NCBI GenBank assembly: GCA_036937835.1
Contig: CM072881.1
Span: forward strand, 816,001-880,000
Length of the DNA: 64,000 bases
Reading direction: 5' to 3'
From: Pampus argenteus
Taxonomy: Eukaryota > Chordata > Actinopteri > Scombriformes > Stromateidae
Shown here: positions 20,441 through 30,904 of the stretch, piece by piece
Numbering within the stretch: position 1 is the first letter of the stretch
How the letters are laid out: each line of letters starts with the position of its first letter
Made by a program: the position numbers and the translations under genes
The notes under the pieces: generated by a model
What the model was told of the DNA's origin: nothing
The model's database searches: none
The model's input: the letters and a program-made list of their open reading frames with translations, nothing else

Positions 20441-23400
20441 CTTTTTGCATATATCCCAAAATGTTGAACTACTCCTTTAAGCTTAGTGTTGGAATTCCTG
20501 CTTGTACAAAATTTCATGAGCAATATTGTGACAATATTGTCACTATAGTTTACTGAGCATTTCCATGCTACCCAATATGAACACCTTCTATAAAGACATT
20601 GGCTAAAAAATAACATGAGTAGATAAATATGAAACATAAATATATAAAAAAAAGGTTTTTTTTAATATGAATATAATTTGAGTGAACAGCATCACTTTCT
20701 CCCTCTCTCTCCCTCTCTCCCTCTCTCTTACACACACATACAAAGGCAGAACAGTCACTTATTCTGTGAAGGTTTTCTGTCATCTTGTGTTTCTATCTAG
20801 CCTCGCTATATCCCACCACACACACACTAACTGGGAGACAGAAAGTGAACTTTGGCCCGGATCAGTGTTTGAATGTGAGGATCCCTGTCGCCGCAGATGT
20901 AATGAGGCGAGAGTTATCTGTAGAGCTCTATTATCATTGGACAGCAGCGACCCTGCCAGCACACACACACACACAAACACTCCAGAGGTTAACAACCTGT
21001 TAGGAGCTGCACTCTATTGAAGGTAACAAATAGAGCAGGTCAAGACTGTACTATGGCTAATAAAAATAATAATTATGCTAATAATATGATGATATGATGA
21101 TACAATGAAGCAATGAATTGTGTAACGAGGAGCCTTAATGAACATTGAAACGTGTTTTTCTCGCTGTAATCATTCCTTTGTTCATAATGAACTTACAATG
21201 GATGTACAAAAATGTATTTTAAAGTTTATCTGAAGCTAATATGAAGCTCGAGTCACCTTCAGTCTAGATATCTAGACAGAAGCACATTTCTGCTACACAA
21301 TGTTATGCTTATTTTTTTACAGACATTCCCTTTGTTAATTTAACCCTTAGATGCATAAGTGTCCCCAGGGGTTGTTTGTATTTTTATTTTCATATTCCTG
21401 TTTTTTTGTGACATGAGGCCATTGTTGACGATTTTTGATACCTGATTAATTGATTGTTTTGTAATAAAATGTGAATACAAAGTGATAAATGAACATATCA
21501 ATAATGAAATCACTCTTTTGTTGATCAAAATATAATACATAATTACACTGTATGTATGTATGTATGTGGGTTACATTCTTCAAATAAAACAAGGGAAACA
21601 TATTGACTTACTTGACTTATTCAGGATTAATTATTTATAAATATAATTATCATATGTAAGCTATTTAATATTTTTGCATAACCTATGACCACGTATATGA
21701 CTTGCCTATATATAGAGTACATACATCGTACATATAAAAGAGTGATACGTGTGTGGCGGCCTGAGAGTCGGCATCAGGTTAACCCTCCCCTGCATATGTG
21801 GGGGAAAGCAGCACATTTTGTGTTCCTGTGTGACTGCGGTGAGAGGAGGGAGAGAGTGTTTCCTTCCTGACTGTCAGCAGGGATCAAACACTTTATCAAG
21901 GCAATAAACTGCTTTTACATTCACTTCAACAACACAGCAGACTGACACATACCTGCTGAACCAGGCATACACTTTTAATTTGGTCATTCAGTAAGATTTC
22001 CAGACAATGTTGTTATTTATATCTGTGCTGTCGCTACTATTGAGATCAGGTCCAATGTATTCTTCGTGGATATTTGGAAATTGTTAACAACCTGAAACAA
22101 AGTTAAACTTCTACAAACAGACATTGTGTTTTTTGTCTTTTGTGTCCACCAGTTATCCTGCTGACAGTGTGGAGAGTGAAACAGCCTATAAACCATCCAT
22201 TCCAGACCACATATACAGAAAACATCATTACACTGTTAAATGAATAAAAAAGATGTAAAATGGGACATGTTGAAGGTCTTACTGGTTAGTGAGAAATCTG
22301 CCACATTTTGAAGAAGAAGGAATCTGTGTCTTATGGGAAATGTGGCAGTGTATGCTCATCATCTTAGTCCTGTTTCCACATGTACATGTAGAGTTTAACA
22401 TTGTACAATTACACACACTGAAAACACAGAGAAGAGAAAGCTGATGGAAAATAAACCTGAGCAGTTCAAATGAATGAATGATGTCTGTTTTTGGTGTCAA
22501 ACATTTAGGTAGAATGACAACCCTGTACCCTCATTCACATATATATGACTTAACTTATTTTTCATACTACGGTTTCAATACATTTTATTGATTATAACAT
22601 ATTTATTTGAAATTTTGGTTCGTTAGTAATATGATGTCACTGGTTTACTGGGTAATTTTACACTGTATCCTACTGAATCCTGCAGAGTTTCTACAGTGAT
22701 TCACAGAGTTGGTTACGTCAGAGGAGCAACAGCGGGTGACCTCCTGTTGAACCAGGACACTGACACTCCCTCTGACCCTCTCCCACTGGGAATGCACCTC
22801 AGATTTGCACCTCAAACTACAAATCCCAGTCCTGAAGAACAGGAACCATAAAGCCTGTTGTAAATCAGCATGAATGCAGATATCGTCAGCCTAATAGCAT
22901 TTCTGCCTAACTCATTTTTTTTGCCAAATTGAGATATTGGCCTAACTACTCTCCTATCACTGCTGCACCTCCCTGTATAATTGTCCTCAGCCAATCAGAA
23001 GTCTTGTAACATTCAAAAAACACTATCTGCCTTAGTCATCTAGTTGACTTGGGCATTTATGATACCATATAAAAATGTGCCTGAAAAAAGAGTTAGGCAG
23101 ATATGCTATTAGGCTGACGATATGTAGAATATATTTGTTGGATATCATTAAAGCTGTATTCATTCATTTAATGTGTACTTTTGTGTCCACTTGGGGGCAG
23201 CAGAACTAGTCATGCACAAAACACTGACAACCTGTTAGCAAGCAGTTACCTATTTACACATCCATCAGACACCGAGCAACATGATCCATCATTAGGAGTC
23301 ATGTTGCTCTGTGTCTGTGGAAAACTGGTGAATGTAAGTCCAGTATTCACTCCCTCTTAGCTCTGTTTCTGCTCTGCTCTCTGCTCCACGGCGTTCAGCA

Positions 23401-24182
23401 GCTGGTCTACAGCCATGTCTGCCTGCCTCGTGCTGCTGAGCACGCTCCAGAGTAAAACTATGAAGCTGAAAAGCTCTCCTCTGAGAGGATCTGCAGGGTT
23501 GGTGAGGGTTCTCTGTTGGGTCATCACTATGAGTGACACTTTTCACACATTCATTCATTTGATCCTTTGTAATATAGAAATATCAACTAGTAAAGCTTTA
23601 AATTCATTTCTAATTATGATTGTAAAATATCCCGTTAACGTGGTGCCGCGTGGCTGCAGTGTTTGTTTCCTTTCATTTCTCTAATAACATAAAATGACAT
23701 TTGTTTGTTTTTTAGGAGGAGGATCATGAAGTATTGTTTGCTTGAACAAAAACTCAACCAGAAATGATCCAGTAACTCAAGGTAATCCACAGCATATGAA
23801 CACGACAACACAAGCCTTTTGTCTCTGAGCAGATGCACACTTCCTTCTGCACGGTGACGTTGGCGGTTGTAGTTCGGTTAAAAGAAAAAATACTTCTGTG
23901 GATTATCTTGAGTGACTGCATCATGCTTTCTGGAAAGAGACATTGCTGCTGTTTGCTGCTTTATTTACCACAAGACAAGTGCCACAAGGTTGATACCTGC
24001 AAAATTTGATTTGGGGGTGAACTGTCCCTTTAAGACAATTTTAAAAGGTGTCTAGTTTGTTGACGCAGCATTTCTAACGCTACTGTTTCCTTCATCATGT
24101 TGTGACATCGATATCACTGCGCTTCAACATTTAATTAAGACAGCAAAAACAGCAATGTGTTTTAAAGTAGTTTTGTGTTCAC
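20441..24182. other. Intergenic stretch, mostly unassigned
   Basis: Apart from the foldback MITE at 22880-23123, this stretch has pyrimidine-rich (CTCTCC)n at about 20695-20730, a short CA run near 20960 and AT-rich filler. No exon-like ORF with splice sites was convincing. Confidence 0.5.
22880..23123. mobile_element. Foldback MITE
   Basis: A 34-nt left arm (22880-22913, ATATCGTCAGCCTAATAGCA onward) is repeated as its reverse complement at 23090-23123 with one mismatch. The 176-base loop is non-coding. The flanking bases (TGCAG and GTAGA) show no clear target duplication. The high arm identity and compact size suggest a miniature inverted-repeat transposon of unknown superfamily. Confidence 0.6.
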
Positions 24183-24209
24183 GTGTGTGTGTGTGTGTGT
24201 GTGTGTGTG
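24183..24209. repeat. (TG)n microsatellite
   Basis: A pure GT run, followed by a CpG-rich region with alternating GCGC tracts near 24280-24366. Confidence 0.9.
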
Positions 24210-24642
24210 ACGGACAGTGAACTTGGTTACGCGAGAGAGTTCACCGAAATGTCAGGGTCACAAACAGGTCAGCCAGGGCGCGCGAGAGAGCACGAGAGAT
24301 ACAAACACGCACGCACACGCGGCCGTTTGGCGCATGTGCTGACTGCGCACTCTGTGTGCGCGCGCATGTACTTTACAACTGAGCTTTGAGATGGAAACTA
24401 TAACTATTGACTTACTGCTTATTTACAGCTTTGATTGTTTTATTCTGTTACTCCTGCTTACTACTGTATGGACGACATTAAATATAATATTAATATGTCT
24501 GCTGCACTGCTGCAAAAAAGCTTTTAAAATTTAAAAATTTAAAAATTGCCGTTTTAGTGCGTCCTAACCTGCATGGTGCAAATGAAGAAAGACAAAAGAT
24601 GTCACATCTGGGCAATCTATCACGGAAGCGCTAATCCTGCTG

Positions 24643-25488
24643 CTCTCTATCTCTCCATCTCTCCATCTCTCTATCTCTCCATCTCTCCATCTCTCCATCT
24701 CCCCATCTCTCCATCTCCCCATCTCTCCATCTCTCTATCTCTCCATCTCTCTATCTCTCCATCTCTCTATCTCTCCATCTCTCCATCTCTCTATCTCTCC
24801 ATCTCTCCATCTCCCATCTCTCTATCTCTTTATCTCTCCATCTCCCCATCTCTCTATCTCTCTATCTCTCTATCTCTCTATCTCCCCATCTCTCCATCTC
24901 TCTATCTCTCTATCTCTCTATCTCCCCATCTCTCCATCTCTCTATCTCTCCATCTCCCCATCTCTCCATCTCTCTATCTCTCTATCTCTCCATCTCCCCA
25001 TCTCTCCATCTCTCCATCTCTCTATCTCTCCATCTCCCCATCTCTCCATCTCTCTATCTCTCCATCTCCCCGTCTCTCCGTCTCTCCGTCTCTCCATCTC
25101 TCTATCTCTCTATCTCTCCATCTCTCTATCTCTCCATCTCTCTATCTCTCCATCTCTCCATCTCTCTATCTCTCTATCTCCCCATCTCTCTATCTCTCCA
25201 TCTCTCTGTCTCTCCATCTCCCCATCTCTCTATCTCCCCATCTCTCCATCTCTCCATCTCTCTATCTCTCTATCTCTCCATCTCTCTATCTCTCCATCTC
25301 TCCATCTCTCTGTCTCTCCATCTCCCCATCTCTCTGTCTCTCCATCTCCCCATCTCTCTATCTCTCTATCTCTCCATCTCTCCATCTCCCCATCTCTCTA
25401 TCTCTCTATCTCTCTATCTCTCTATCTCTCCATCTCCCCATCTCTCCATCTCTCTATCTCTCTATCTCTCCATCTCTCCATCTCTCTA
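24643..25488. repeat. 846-bp minisatellite of 8-bp units (CCATCTCT / CTATCTCT)
   Basis: About 105 copies of an octamer occur with two main variants, CCATCTCT and CTATCTCT, plus CCCATCTC and CCGTCTCT variants. Because 8 is not a multiple of 3, translation gives a 24-base, 8-residue period (Ser-Ile-Ser-Pro-Ser-Leu-Tyr/His-Leu), which produces a 336-codon open frame. That ORF is a by-product of the repeat and not supported as a gene. The tract lies about 2.3 kb upstream of the cyp26a1 promoter. Confidence 0.9.
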
Positions 25489-26808
25489 CTGGCTGCTTGA
25501 GACAAACAACGCAGATACACTTTGAAACTAGTTTTTTCTATTTTGTGCTTCCATTCACGCTTTGCAAAGCTAAACTTTTTTGAGACAAATCTGTGGAACA
25601 TGAAGGTGGAAATAGAAAGAAATGAAATGAATCATTACACCTCAAAATACCCAAGAAGATGTTGGTGAGGAAATGTCATGGTGTCATTCAAATTAAAAGG
25701 GTTCAACGTCTGGAGAACGTGAACGTGATCAGGAAATGAATTGATTATAAAATATATATTGTTTATCTTTCTGCTAGAGGTGCTGGATGAAAATATCAAA
25801 AACAAAAAGGTTCACCCTCAGGGGAGCGTGAATGTCCTCATTAAATCTTATTGCAATCTGCCATTTAGATTCTGATATTTCCACATTTTTGAGCTGACAG
25901 TGAAGCAACATACACATATCACGTGTACCAGCGTGTTGTGGACTTATGGACCAGGATAAAAACACACCTGGGACACCATCAGCTGCGATTAGGGTCTATT
26001 TTATTGGTGACATCTGTCAATATAGTGTCAACTATATACTGCTCAAGTGACAGCAGTGAAGACAAGAAGGGCTTCAGATCTTCTCAGGTGATCAACAGAT
26101 TGTGACCTATAAACAACCAGGAATCATTCTCTACACTTGAACTTCCCGTCACCCCCCCGCCCTCCCTCCCCCTCCTCCCCCTTACTTTATCACACCTGAA
26201 CAGCAGAATCCTGTTTCACACATTCACATTGTGATGAGAAAAAGTCACCAGCTACAGCATGAGCAGCTGGAAACCCACTCACCCTGACATGCATCACCCA
26301 CTGCTGTCTGTCTGAAGCCACAAAGAATTTGTACATGAGTGGCCTATATACTTATCATATATCATTAGGTCTTAACTTATATTGTCATGTTCAGAGTTGT
26401 CAGAGTTCAATCTAACTTGTCCATAAAGCCCATAAACTTTATTTACTGGTGGATTTAAATATACTGAGTCCAAAAATATTAAAATCTCTATAATAAATGT
26501 TGTAAATTGGTCAAATATAAACCCCCACAAGGTTTCTAAATCCTCCCAAAAAGACCAATGTCCTCGTTGGCAACCACAGCCCAACTATCAGCAGAAAGTC
26601 ATGGAAAAGTCATGGAAATGTACATGGGAGCCGGGATGGAGCCGGGATGGAGCCGGGTTATATGCAGGCTTGTAATGGTGATAGTTGTTGTGCCTTCACA
26701 CTGGGGTGAACCTCGGGGCGCCAGAATCAGACAGATCCATCTATGTAATGTGTCGTTGTAAAAGCAGCAGCCAAGCTGTCTCACTCTGACTGACCGATTG
26801 GCTCTGCA

Positions 26809-26815
26809 GCACACA

Positions 26816-26879
<64 letters not shown>
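26809..26879. repeat. (CA)n microsatellite upstream of cyp26a1
   Basis: About 70 bases of nearly pure AC, with single interruptions (ACACACCC and CACGCAC). Confidence 0.9.
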
Positions 26880-27012
26880 TCCTGACGTTATGGCAGGTCG
26901 TAAAAATAGAGTCCAAATGCAGAGTGAGGATGTGGTGACGCTGTTTGTGTCTTAGTAGGAGCGCCTTCTATGCTCGATGTTTACTTTTCATGCGGCGTAT
27001 CCGTATAACGTT

Positions 27013-27047
27013 GCGTGCGTGCGCGTGTGCACGAGTGCGCGCGCGTC
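27013..27047. other. Alternating purine-pyrimidine GC-rich tract (potential Z-DNA)
   Basis: GCGTGCGTGCGCGTGTGCAC and then GTGCGCGCGCGT form an almost unbroken alternating purine-pyrimidine run, the sequence type that adopts Z-DNA most readily. It ends 18 bases before the distal retinoic-acid response element. Confidence 0.4.
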
Positions 27048-27064
27048 CCACCGCCTGTCTCTAC

Positions 27065-27081
27065 TGACCCAAGTTTGAACC
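27065..27081 (-). promoter_or_regulatory. Distal DR5 retinoic-acid response element of cyp26a1
   Basis: TGACCC-AAGTT-TGAACC on the + strand reads GGTTCA-AACTT-GGGTCA on the - strand: two RGKTCA half-sites spaced by five bases, the RAR/RXR DR5 consensus. It lies about 660 bp upstream of the TATA box. Vertebrate cyp26a1 promoters are known to carry two such elements, and this fits the distal one. Confidence 0.7.
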
Positions 27082-27623
27082 CGCGGAGAGAGAGATATCA
27101 TTTTTTATAACACACAGAGGGCGAGAGAGGGAGCAGGTTAAAGTCTTCTAGATTGGAATCACCATTAATCACTATTTCATCTGCTTCACGGTTACACTGA
27201 TGCAACGAAACATGAAAGATGATTAATATGTGACTGTGTGCAGGTGCAGTCTATGGAAAAACAAGGCTTCACTTTGAATGACACACGGGGAGAGGGATTA
27301 AGACATTCTTCAACCTGCAGACTGTTTTCCATTTTGTGAAACAGCTGAAAATGTGCTGCTTAAAAGCTTTTTGCTCTTGAATGCAGGCCGCCCTGCAGGC
27401 ATGATTACTGATCCTACAAGCGGGGCTTAAGCCACGGTAATGAGTGTGTAAACTAGCTGCCTTATTGCCAACAAAGGCGTCTTGGGACGCGCTTGCATTG
27501 TTTCGGGGAATCATCACCTTTTCTCAGTGAAATCCGCCGCGGATTGTCTGCGTGCTACAGGAGGTAAGGATTAAAGATGCGGCCCTCGGAACAAATGGTG
27601 AGGCGAGCCAGCCAGGACAGGCC

Positions 27624-27637
27624 GGAGGCGGGGCCGA
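27624..27637 (+). promoter_or_regulatory. GC box (Sp1-type)
   Basis: GGAGGCGGGGCCGA contains the GGCGGGGC core. It sits 20 bases upstream of the proximal response element. Confidence 0.45.
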
Positions 27638-27657
27638 GCGACACCCACAATTAAAGA

Positions 27658-27674
27658 TGAACTTTGTGTGAACT
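27658..27674 (-). promoter_or_regulatory. Proximal DR5 retinoic-acid response element of cyp26a1
   Basis: TGAACT-TTGTG-TGAACT reads AGTTCA-CACAA-AGTTCA on the - strand, a perfect direct repeat with five-base spacing. It is 52 bases upstream of the TATA box. The AGTTCA-n5-AGTTCA form and proximal position match the conserved element through which retinoic acid induces CYP26A1. Confidence 0.88.
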
Positions 27675-27725
27675 AATTTATCTGAGGGAGGAGAAGGTAA
27701 CAGGCTGCCCGCGGTCCTGGCAGCC

Positions 27726-27732
27726 TATAAAA
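27726..27732 (+). promoter_or_regulatory. cyp26a1 TATA box
   Basis: TATAAAA predicts transcription starting near 27755-27760, giving a 5' UTR of about 55 bases without an upstream ATG. The start codon context is GCACCATGG, an optimal Kozak match. Confidence 0.75.
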
Positions 27733-27811
27733 GCGCTGGATGAGCAGCCTGGAGCTTCAGTAGCTGACAGAGCTCCACCTGAACTGAGACACCGCTTTCA
27801 CAAGCTGCACC

Positions 27812-28000
27812 ATGGCTCTGAGCACACTGCTGGCCACCTTCCTGTGCACCATCGTGCTTCCCATCCTGCTGTTTCTGGTGGCGGTCAAGCTGTGGGAGGT
27901 TTACATGATCCGAGGCAGAGACCCGAGCTGCCCCAGACCGCTGCCCCCGGGATCCATGGGCTTACCTTTCATTGGAGAGACGCTGCAGCTCATCCTGCAG
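27812..28000 (+). CDS. cyp26a1: cyp26a1 exon 1 (coding part)
   Basis: 63 codons from the ATG in GCACCATGG to the donor GTAAAC. It encodes the hydrophobic N-terminal anchor (LLATFLCTIVLPILLFLVAV) and the proline-rich hinge PLPPGSMGLPFIGETLQLIL. Confidence 0.95.
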
Positions 28001-30904
28001 GTAAACACCCGACACAGCTGCTGGCTTGTGCTTTCAAACAGAAGAACACTATGAGGCATGCAACTGGATGGGTTGTATGTGATTTAAGCATGTACCTCTG
28101 ATCCACCCACATGCTTGAACTCTGAAGTTTATTCCGGGTTTAAGTTGAACCTCATTAGAACTTTGAACAGTTTTAACCTTTCACTTATTTTCGCGTGTAT
28201 ATTATTGCTACTGTATTTGTGGATTGAACTTGTGTATTGTCCGTTCTTGCAGAGAAGGAAGTTTCTGCGGATGAAGCGGCAGAAGTACGGTTACATCTAC
28301 CGCACACACCTCTTCGGGAACCCCACGGTGCGCGTGACCGGAGCGGATAACGTCAGGCAGATTCTGCTGGGGGAACACAGGCTCGTGTCCGTGCAGTGGC
28401 CCGCGTCTGTGCGCACCATCCTGGGCTCGGACACGCTGTCAAACGTGCACGGAGCGCAGCACAAGACCAAGAAAAAGGTAAGTTATTTAATTTGAAACTC
28501 ACCATCAGTGTCACATACAGTCTACCTGTAAGCATGTAAATGGGGAGCAAATGCTTCAAATGATGTTGTATCCCTTGCTTGAAAATGATCAGACACACAC
28601 ATCATTAGGGAGCATCATTTCATCTAGTTTGGTGGCATGACTGTAGTCACTGTTATCACACCTTGTTTGCTAATACATTAGATAAATAAAGGCATATAAA
28701 AATGTATTTTCTCAAAAATAATGAAAGTGAATACTTTGTCTTGATGTCTGTAAATGAATCACACTGGCCAAAAAATAACTTTGTTAGGCATCATTAAGAA
28801 ATTTAACTAAAATCTGGATTAGATGATTTGATGAAAACTGATGCTAGATATAATGTAACCCTCCATCCACCCCTTCTGCACTTTTCCAGGCCATCATGCG
28901 GGCCTTCTCCAGGGAGGCGCTGGAGCTCTACATCCCTGTCATCCAGGAGGAGGTACGTGCTGCGGTGAAGGAGTGGCTGGTGAGGGACTCCTGTGTGCTG
29001 GTCTACCCAGAGATGAAGCGGCTGATGTTCCGTATTGCCATGAGGATCCTGCTGGGCTTTGAGCCGGAGCAGATTAGGACAGATGAGCAGCAGCTGGTGG
29101 AAGCTTTCGAGGAAATGATCAAGAATCTGTTCTCTCTGCCAATCGATGTGCCTTTCAGCGGACTGTACAGGGTAAGAGAGAAACAGATGATGCTCATGTG
29201 ACTACTCTCCCTTTTTAAGAAGGAAACATACTTGCATGCATATGAATATTGCACACTTGATAGAACCTCCAGAATAAATGTAACAGTCATGCTAAATCAT
29301 CTTCTTGTGCTGTCTTTCCTCTACCCTCCATTCATCCAACCTTCTCTCTGTCCCTCCCTGCTCCTCCTGCAATCCGTTCTGTCCTTCAGGGTCTGAAGGC
29401 GAGAAACTTCATCCACTCCAAGATAGAAGAAAATATCAAGAAGAAGGTACAGGAATCAGACAAGGAGTCCACACACAGAGACGCCCTGCAGCAGCTCATA
29501 GACAGCAGCAAGAAGAATGGGGAAGCATTCAGCATGCAGGTACTGATGAGATGTTCACATCACATTCATTGTATCAAACTTCACAAATCATATATGATTT
29601 AAACCCAAGCACAAGATATCACGTATATTCTGTTCTTAAAAGCTGTTTATGTCAGAGCCCAAACTAACAAACAGATTTTCTCTTTCCATTTCCAGGCCAT
29701 TAAGGAGTCTGCAACAGAGCTGTTGTTTGGGGGCCATGAAACCACAGCCAGCACAGCCACCTCTCTGATCATGTTCCTGGGCCTGAACCCTGAAGTTGTG
29801 GGCAGACTGAGGCAGGAACTAATGGACAAGGTACTACTGTCTTACAGTAACCAGTACAGTATCCACACATGAGTGTGACATTGGAAACAATAGTTGGTGG
29901 AAGGGGGGGGGGGGGGGGAAGACCCTGCAAGTATCTATTGTAATATAGTTACTATATTAAGATAAACAATAGGGTTAATATACACTATAATCGCCATAGA
30001 CTGAGTAATCCACATTGATCCACCATAAAGTCAGCTTCATGCTTGGGGGCAGCAGGGCTGACTGTCAGTAAATTAATTTAATGATGGACAAACTTTTTTA
30101 GCTGGGAGCACCAGAATTCATAAATAATATGCCTCCTGTATCTGCTTTTTGGTGCTACCATTGACATTATTTCTGTACAATAAAATCTCAATTCAATAAC
30201 CAGCACTATGTCAGCCCTCACCAACTAGCTCTGCAGTTATGTTAGTACCGATTCCCTCCTAACACTCCTGTTTGTGTCTTTGTGTTCAGGAAGAGCAGGG
30301 AATGGACATCCAGAGTCTGAACATTGAGTCCTTGGAGCAGTTGAAATACACTGGGTGTGTCATTAAAGAAACACTAAGGATCAACCCCCCTGTCCCCGGA
30401 GGCTTCAGAGTGGCCCTCAAGACCTTTGAGCTCAATGTAAGTTAACAAACGTTCCTATAAAGATTGTTCACTGGGCAGCTCAGTGTCTAGTTTTTAGAGA
30501 TCCCAGAAACAGTTGACAGCCATGTGTCCTAACTATCTGCTTACTGATCCACCTCACCACTTCAGGGTTACCAAATTCCCAAAGGCTGGAACGTTATCTA
30601 CAGCATCTGTGACACCCATGACGTGGCCGATATCTTCCCCAATAAAGAAGACTTCCAGCCGGAGCGCTTCCTCACCAAACTTTCGACCGACTCCTCCAGG
30701 TTCCAGTACATCCCGTTCGGAGGGGGGTCCAGGATGTGTGTGGGGAAGGAGTTTGCCAAGGTTCTACTGAAGATCTTCCTGGTGGAAGTGGTCACAAAGT
30801 GTCACTGGACTCTTTTAAATGGGCCACCCACCATGAAAACAGGACCTACTGTCTATCCTGTGGACAATCTGCCAACCAAGTTTACCAGCTATGTGCAAAA
30901 TTAA
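27812..30904 (+). CDS. cyp26a1: Cytochrome P450 26A1, retinoic acid hydroxylase (complete, 7 exons)
   Basis: Cyp26a1 oxidises all-trans retinoic acid to 4-hydroxy and other polar products in the endoplasmic reticulum, limiting retinoid signalling in embryos. The coding exons are 27812-28000, 28253-28477, 28890-29171, 29390-29539, 29696-29830, 30290-30436 and 30566-30904, each flanked by AG and GT. They join in frame to 489 codons including TAA (488 residues; human CYP26A1 is 497). Visible landmarks are an N-terminal membrane anchor (about residues 4-24), the PLPPGSMGLPFIGET hinge, the I-helix GGHETT (294-299), the K-helix E354-T-L-R357 and the haem-binding FGGGSRMCVGKEF with Cys434 as iron ligand. 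All these are intact. The sequence is closer to CYP26A1 than to CYP26B1 or CYP26C1. Two DR5 elements and a TATA box lie upstream. Confidence 0.97.
28253..28477 (+). CDS. cyp26a1: cyp26a1 exon 2
   Basis: 75 codons, RRKFLRMKRQKYGYIYRTHL through SNVHGAQHKTKKK, acceptor CTTGCAG and donor GTAAGT. This covers the A-helix/beta-1 region and the start of the B-C region. Confidence 0.95.
28890..29171 (+). CDS. cyp26a1: cyp26a1 exon 3
   Basis: 94 codons, AIMRAFSREALELYIPVIQE through LFSLPIDVPFSGLYR, acceptor TTTCCAG and donor GTAAGA. It includes the conserved RLMFRIAMRILLGFEPEQ and ends with the FSGLYR motif typical of CYP26A1. Confidence 0.95.
29390..29539 (+). CDS. cyp26a1: cyp26a1 exon 4
   Basis: 50 codons, GLKARNFIHSKIEENIKKKV through KKNGEAFSMQ, acceptor TTCAG and donor GTACTG. 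This covers the variable G-H region. Confidence 0.93.
29696..29830 (+). CDS. cyp26a1: cyp26a1 exon 5 (I-helix)
   Basis: 45 codons, AIKESATELLFGGHETTAST through VGRLRQELMDK. It contains the oxygen-activating I-helix motif GGHETT, acceptor TTCCAG and donor GTACTA. Confidence 0.95.
29903..29918 (+). repeat. G16 homopolymer in cyp26a1 intron 5
   Basis: Sixteen consecutive G residues lie 73 bases after the exon 5 donor. The run can form a G-quadruplex and is prone to assembly length error. Confidence 0.8.
30290..30436 (+). CDS. cyp26a1: cyp26a1 exon 6 (K-helix)
   Basis: 49 codons, EEQGMDIQSLNIESLEQLKY through FRVALKTFELN. It contains KETLR, the ExxR motif that stabilises the P450 core, and PPVPGGFR. 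Acceptor TTCAG, donor GTAAGT. Confidence 0.95.
30566..30904 (+). CDS. cyp26a1: cyp26a1 exon 7 (haem-binding) and stop
   Basis: 112 codons plus TAA, starting GYQIPKGWNVIYSICDTHDV. It holds the PERF region and FGGGSRMCVGKEF with the haem-ligand Cys434, and ends NLPTKFTSYVQN. The human and zebrafish proteins end in a closely similar way. Confidence 0.96.
   Translation, partial: GYQIPKGWNVIYSICDTHDVADIFPNKEDFQPERFLTKLSTDSSRFQYIPFGGGSRMCVGKEFAKVLLKIFLVEVVTKCHWTLLNGPPTMKTGPTVYPVDNLPTKFTSYVQN

Noticed and set aside
24573..25583. 336-codon ORF as a repetitive Ser/Pro/Leu protein
   Set aside because: The frame is produced by an 8-bp minisatellite and no non-repeat protein sequence, splice site or promoter supports it.
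25690..25850. Two GGTTCA-containing segments (about 25692 and 25805) as a tandem regulatory repeat
   Set aside because: Only about 75 per cent match over 32 bases and no spaced second half-site, so chance similarity is likely.
26117..26132. TGAACTTCCCGTCACC as a third retinoic-acid response element
   Set aside because: The second half-site is only a loose variant (GGGTGA reversed) in a C-rich stretch, far weaker than the two DR5 sites reported.
26599..26916. 105-codon minus ORF upstream of cyp26a1
   Set aside because: Its centre is a Val-Cys run from a CA microsatellite and no exon signals flank it.
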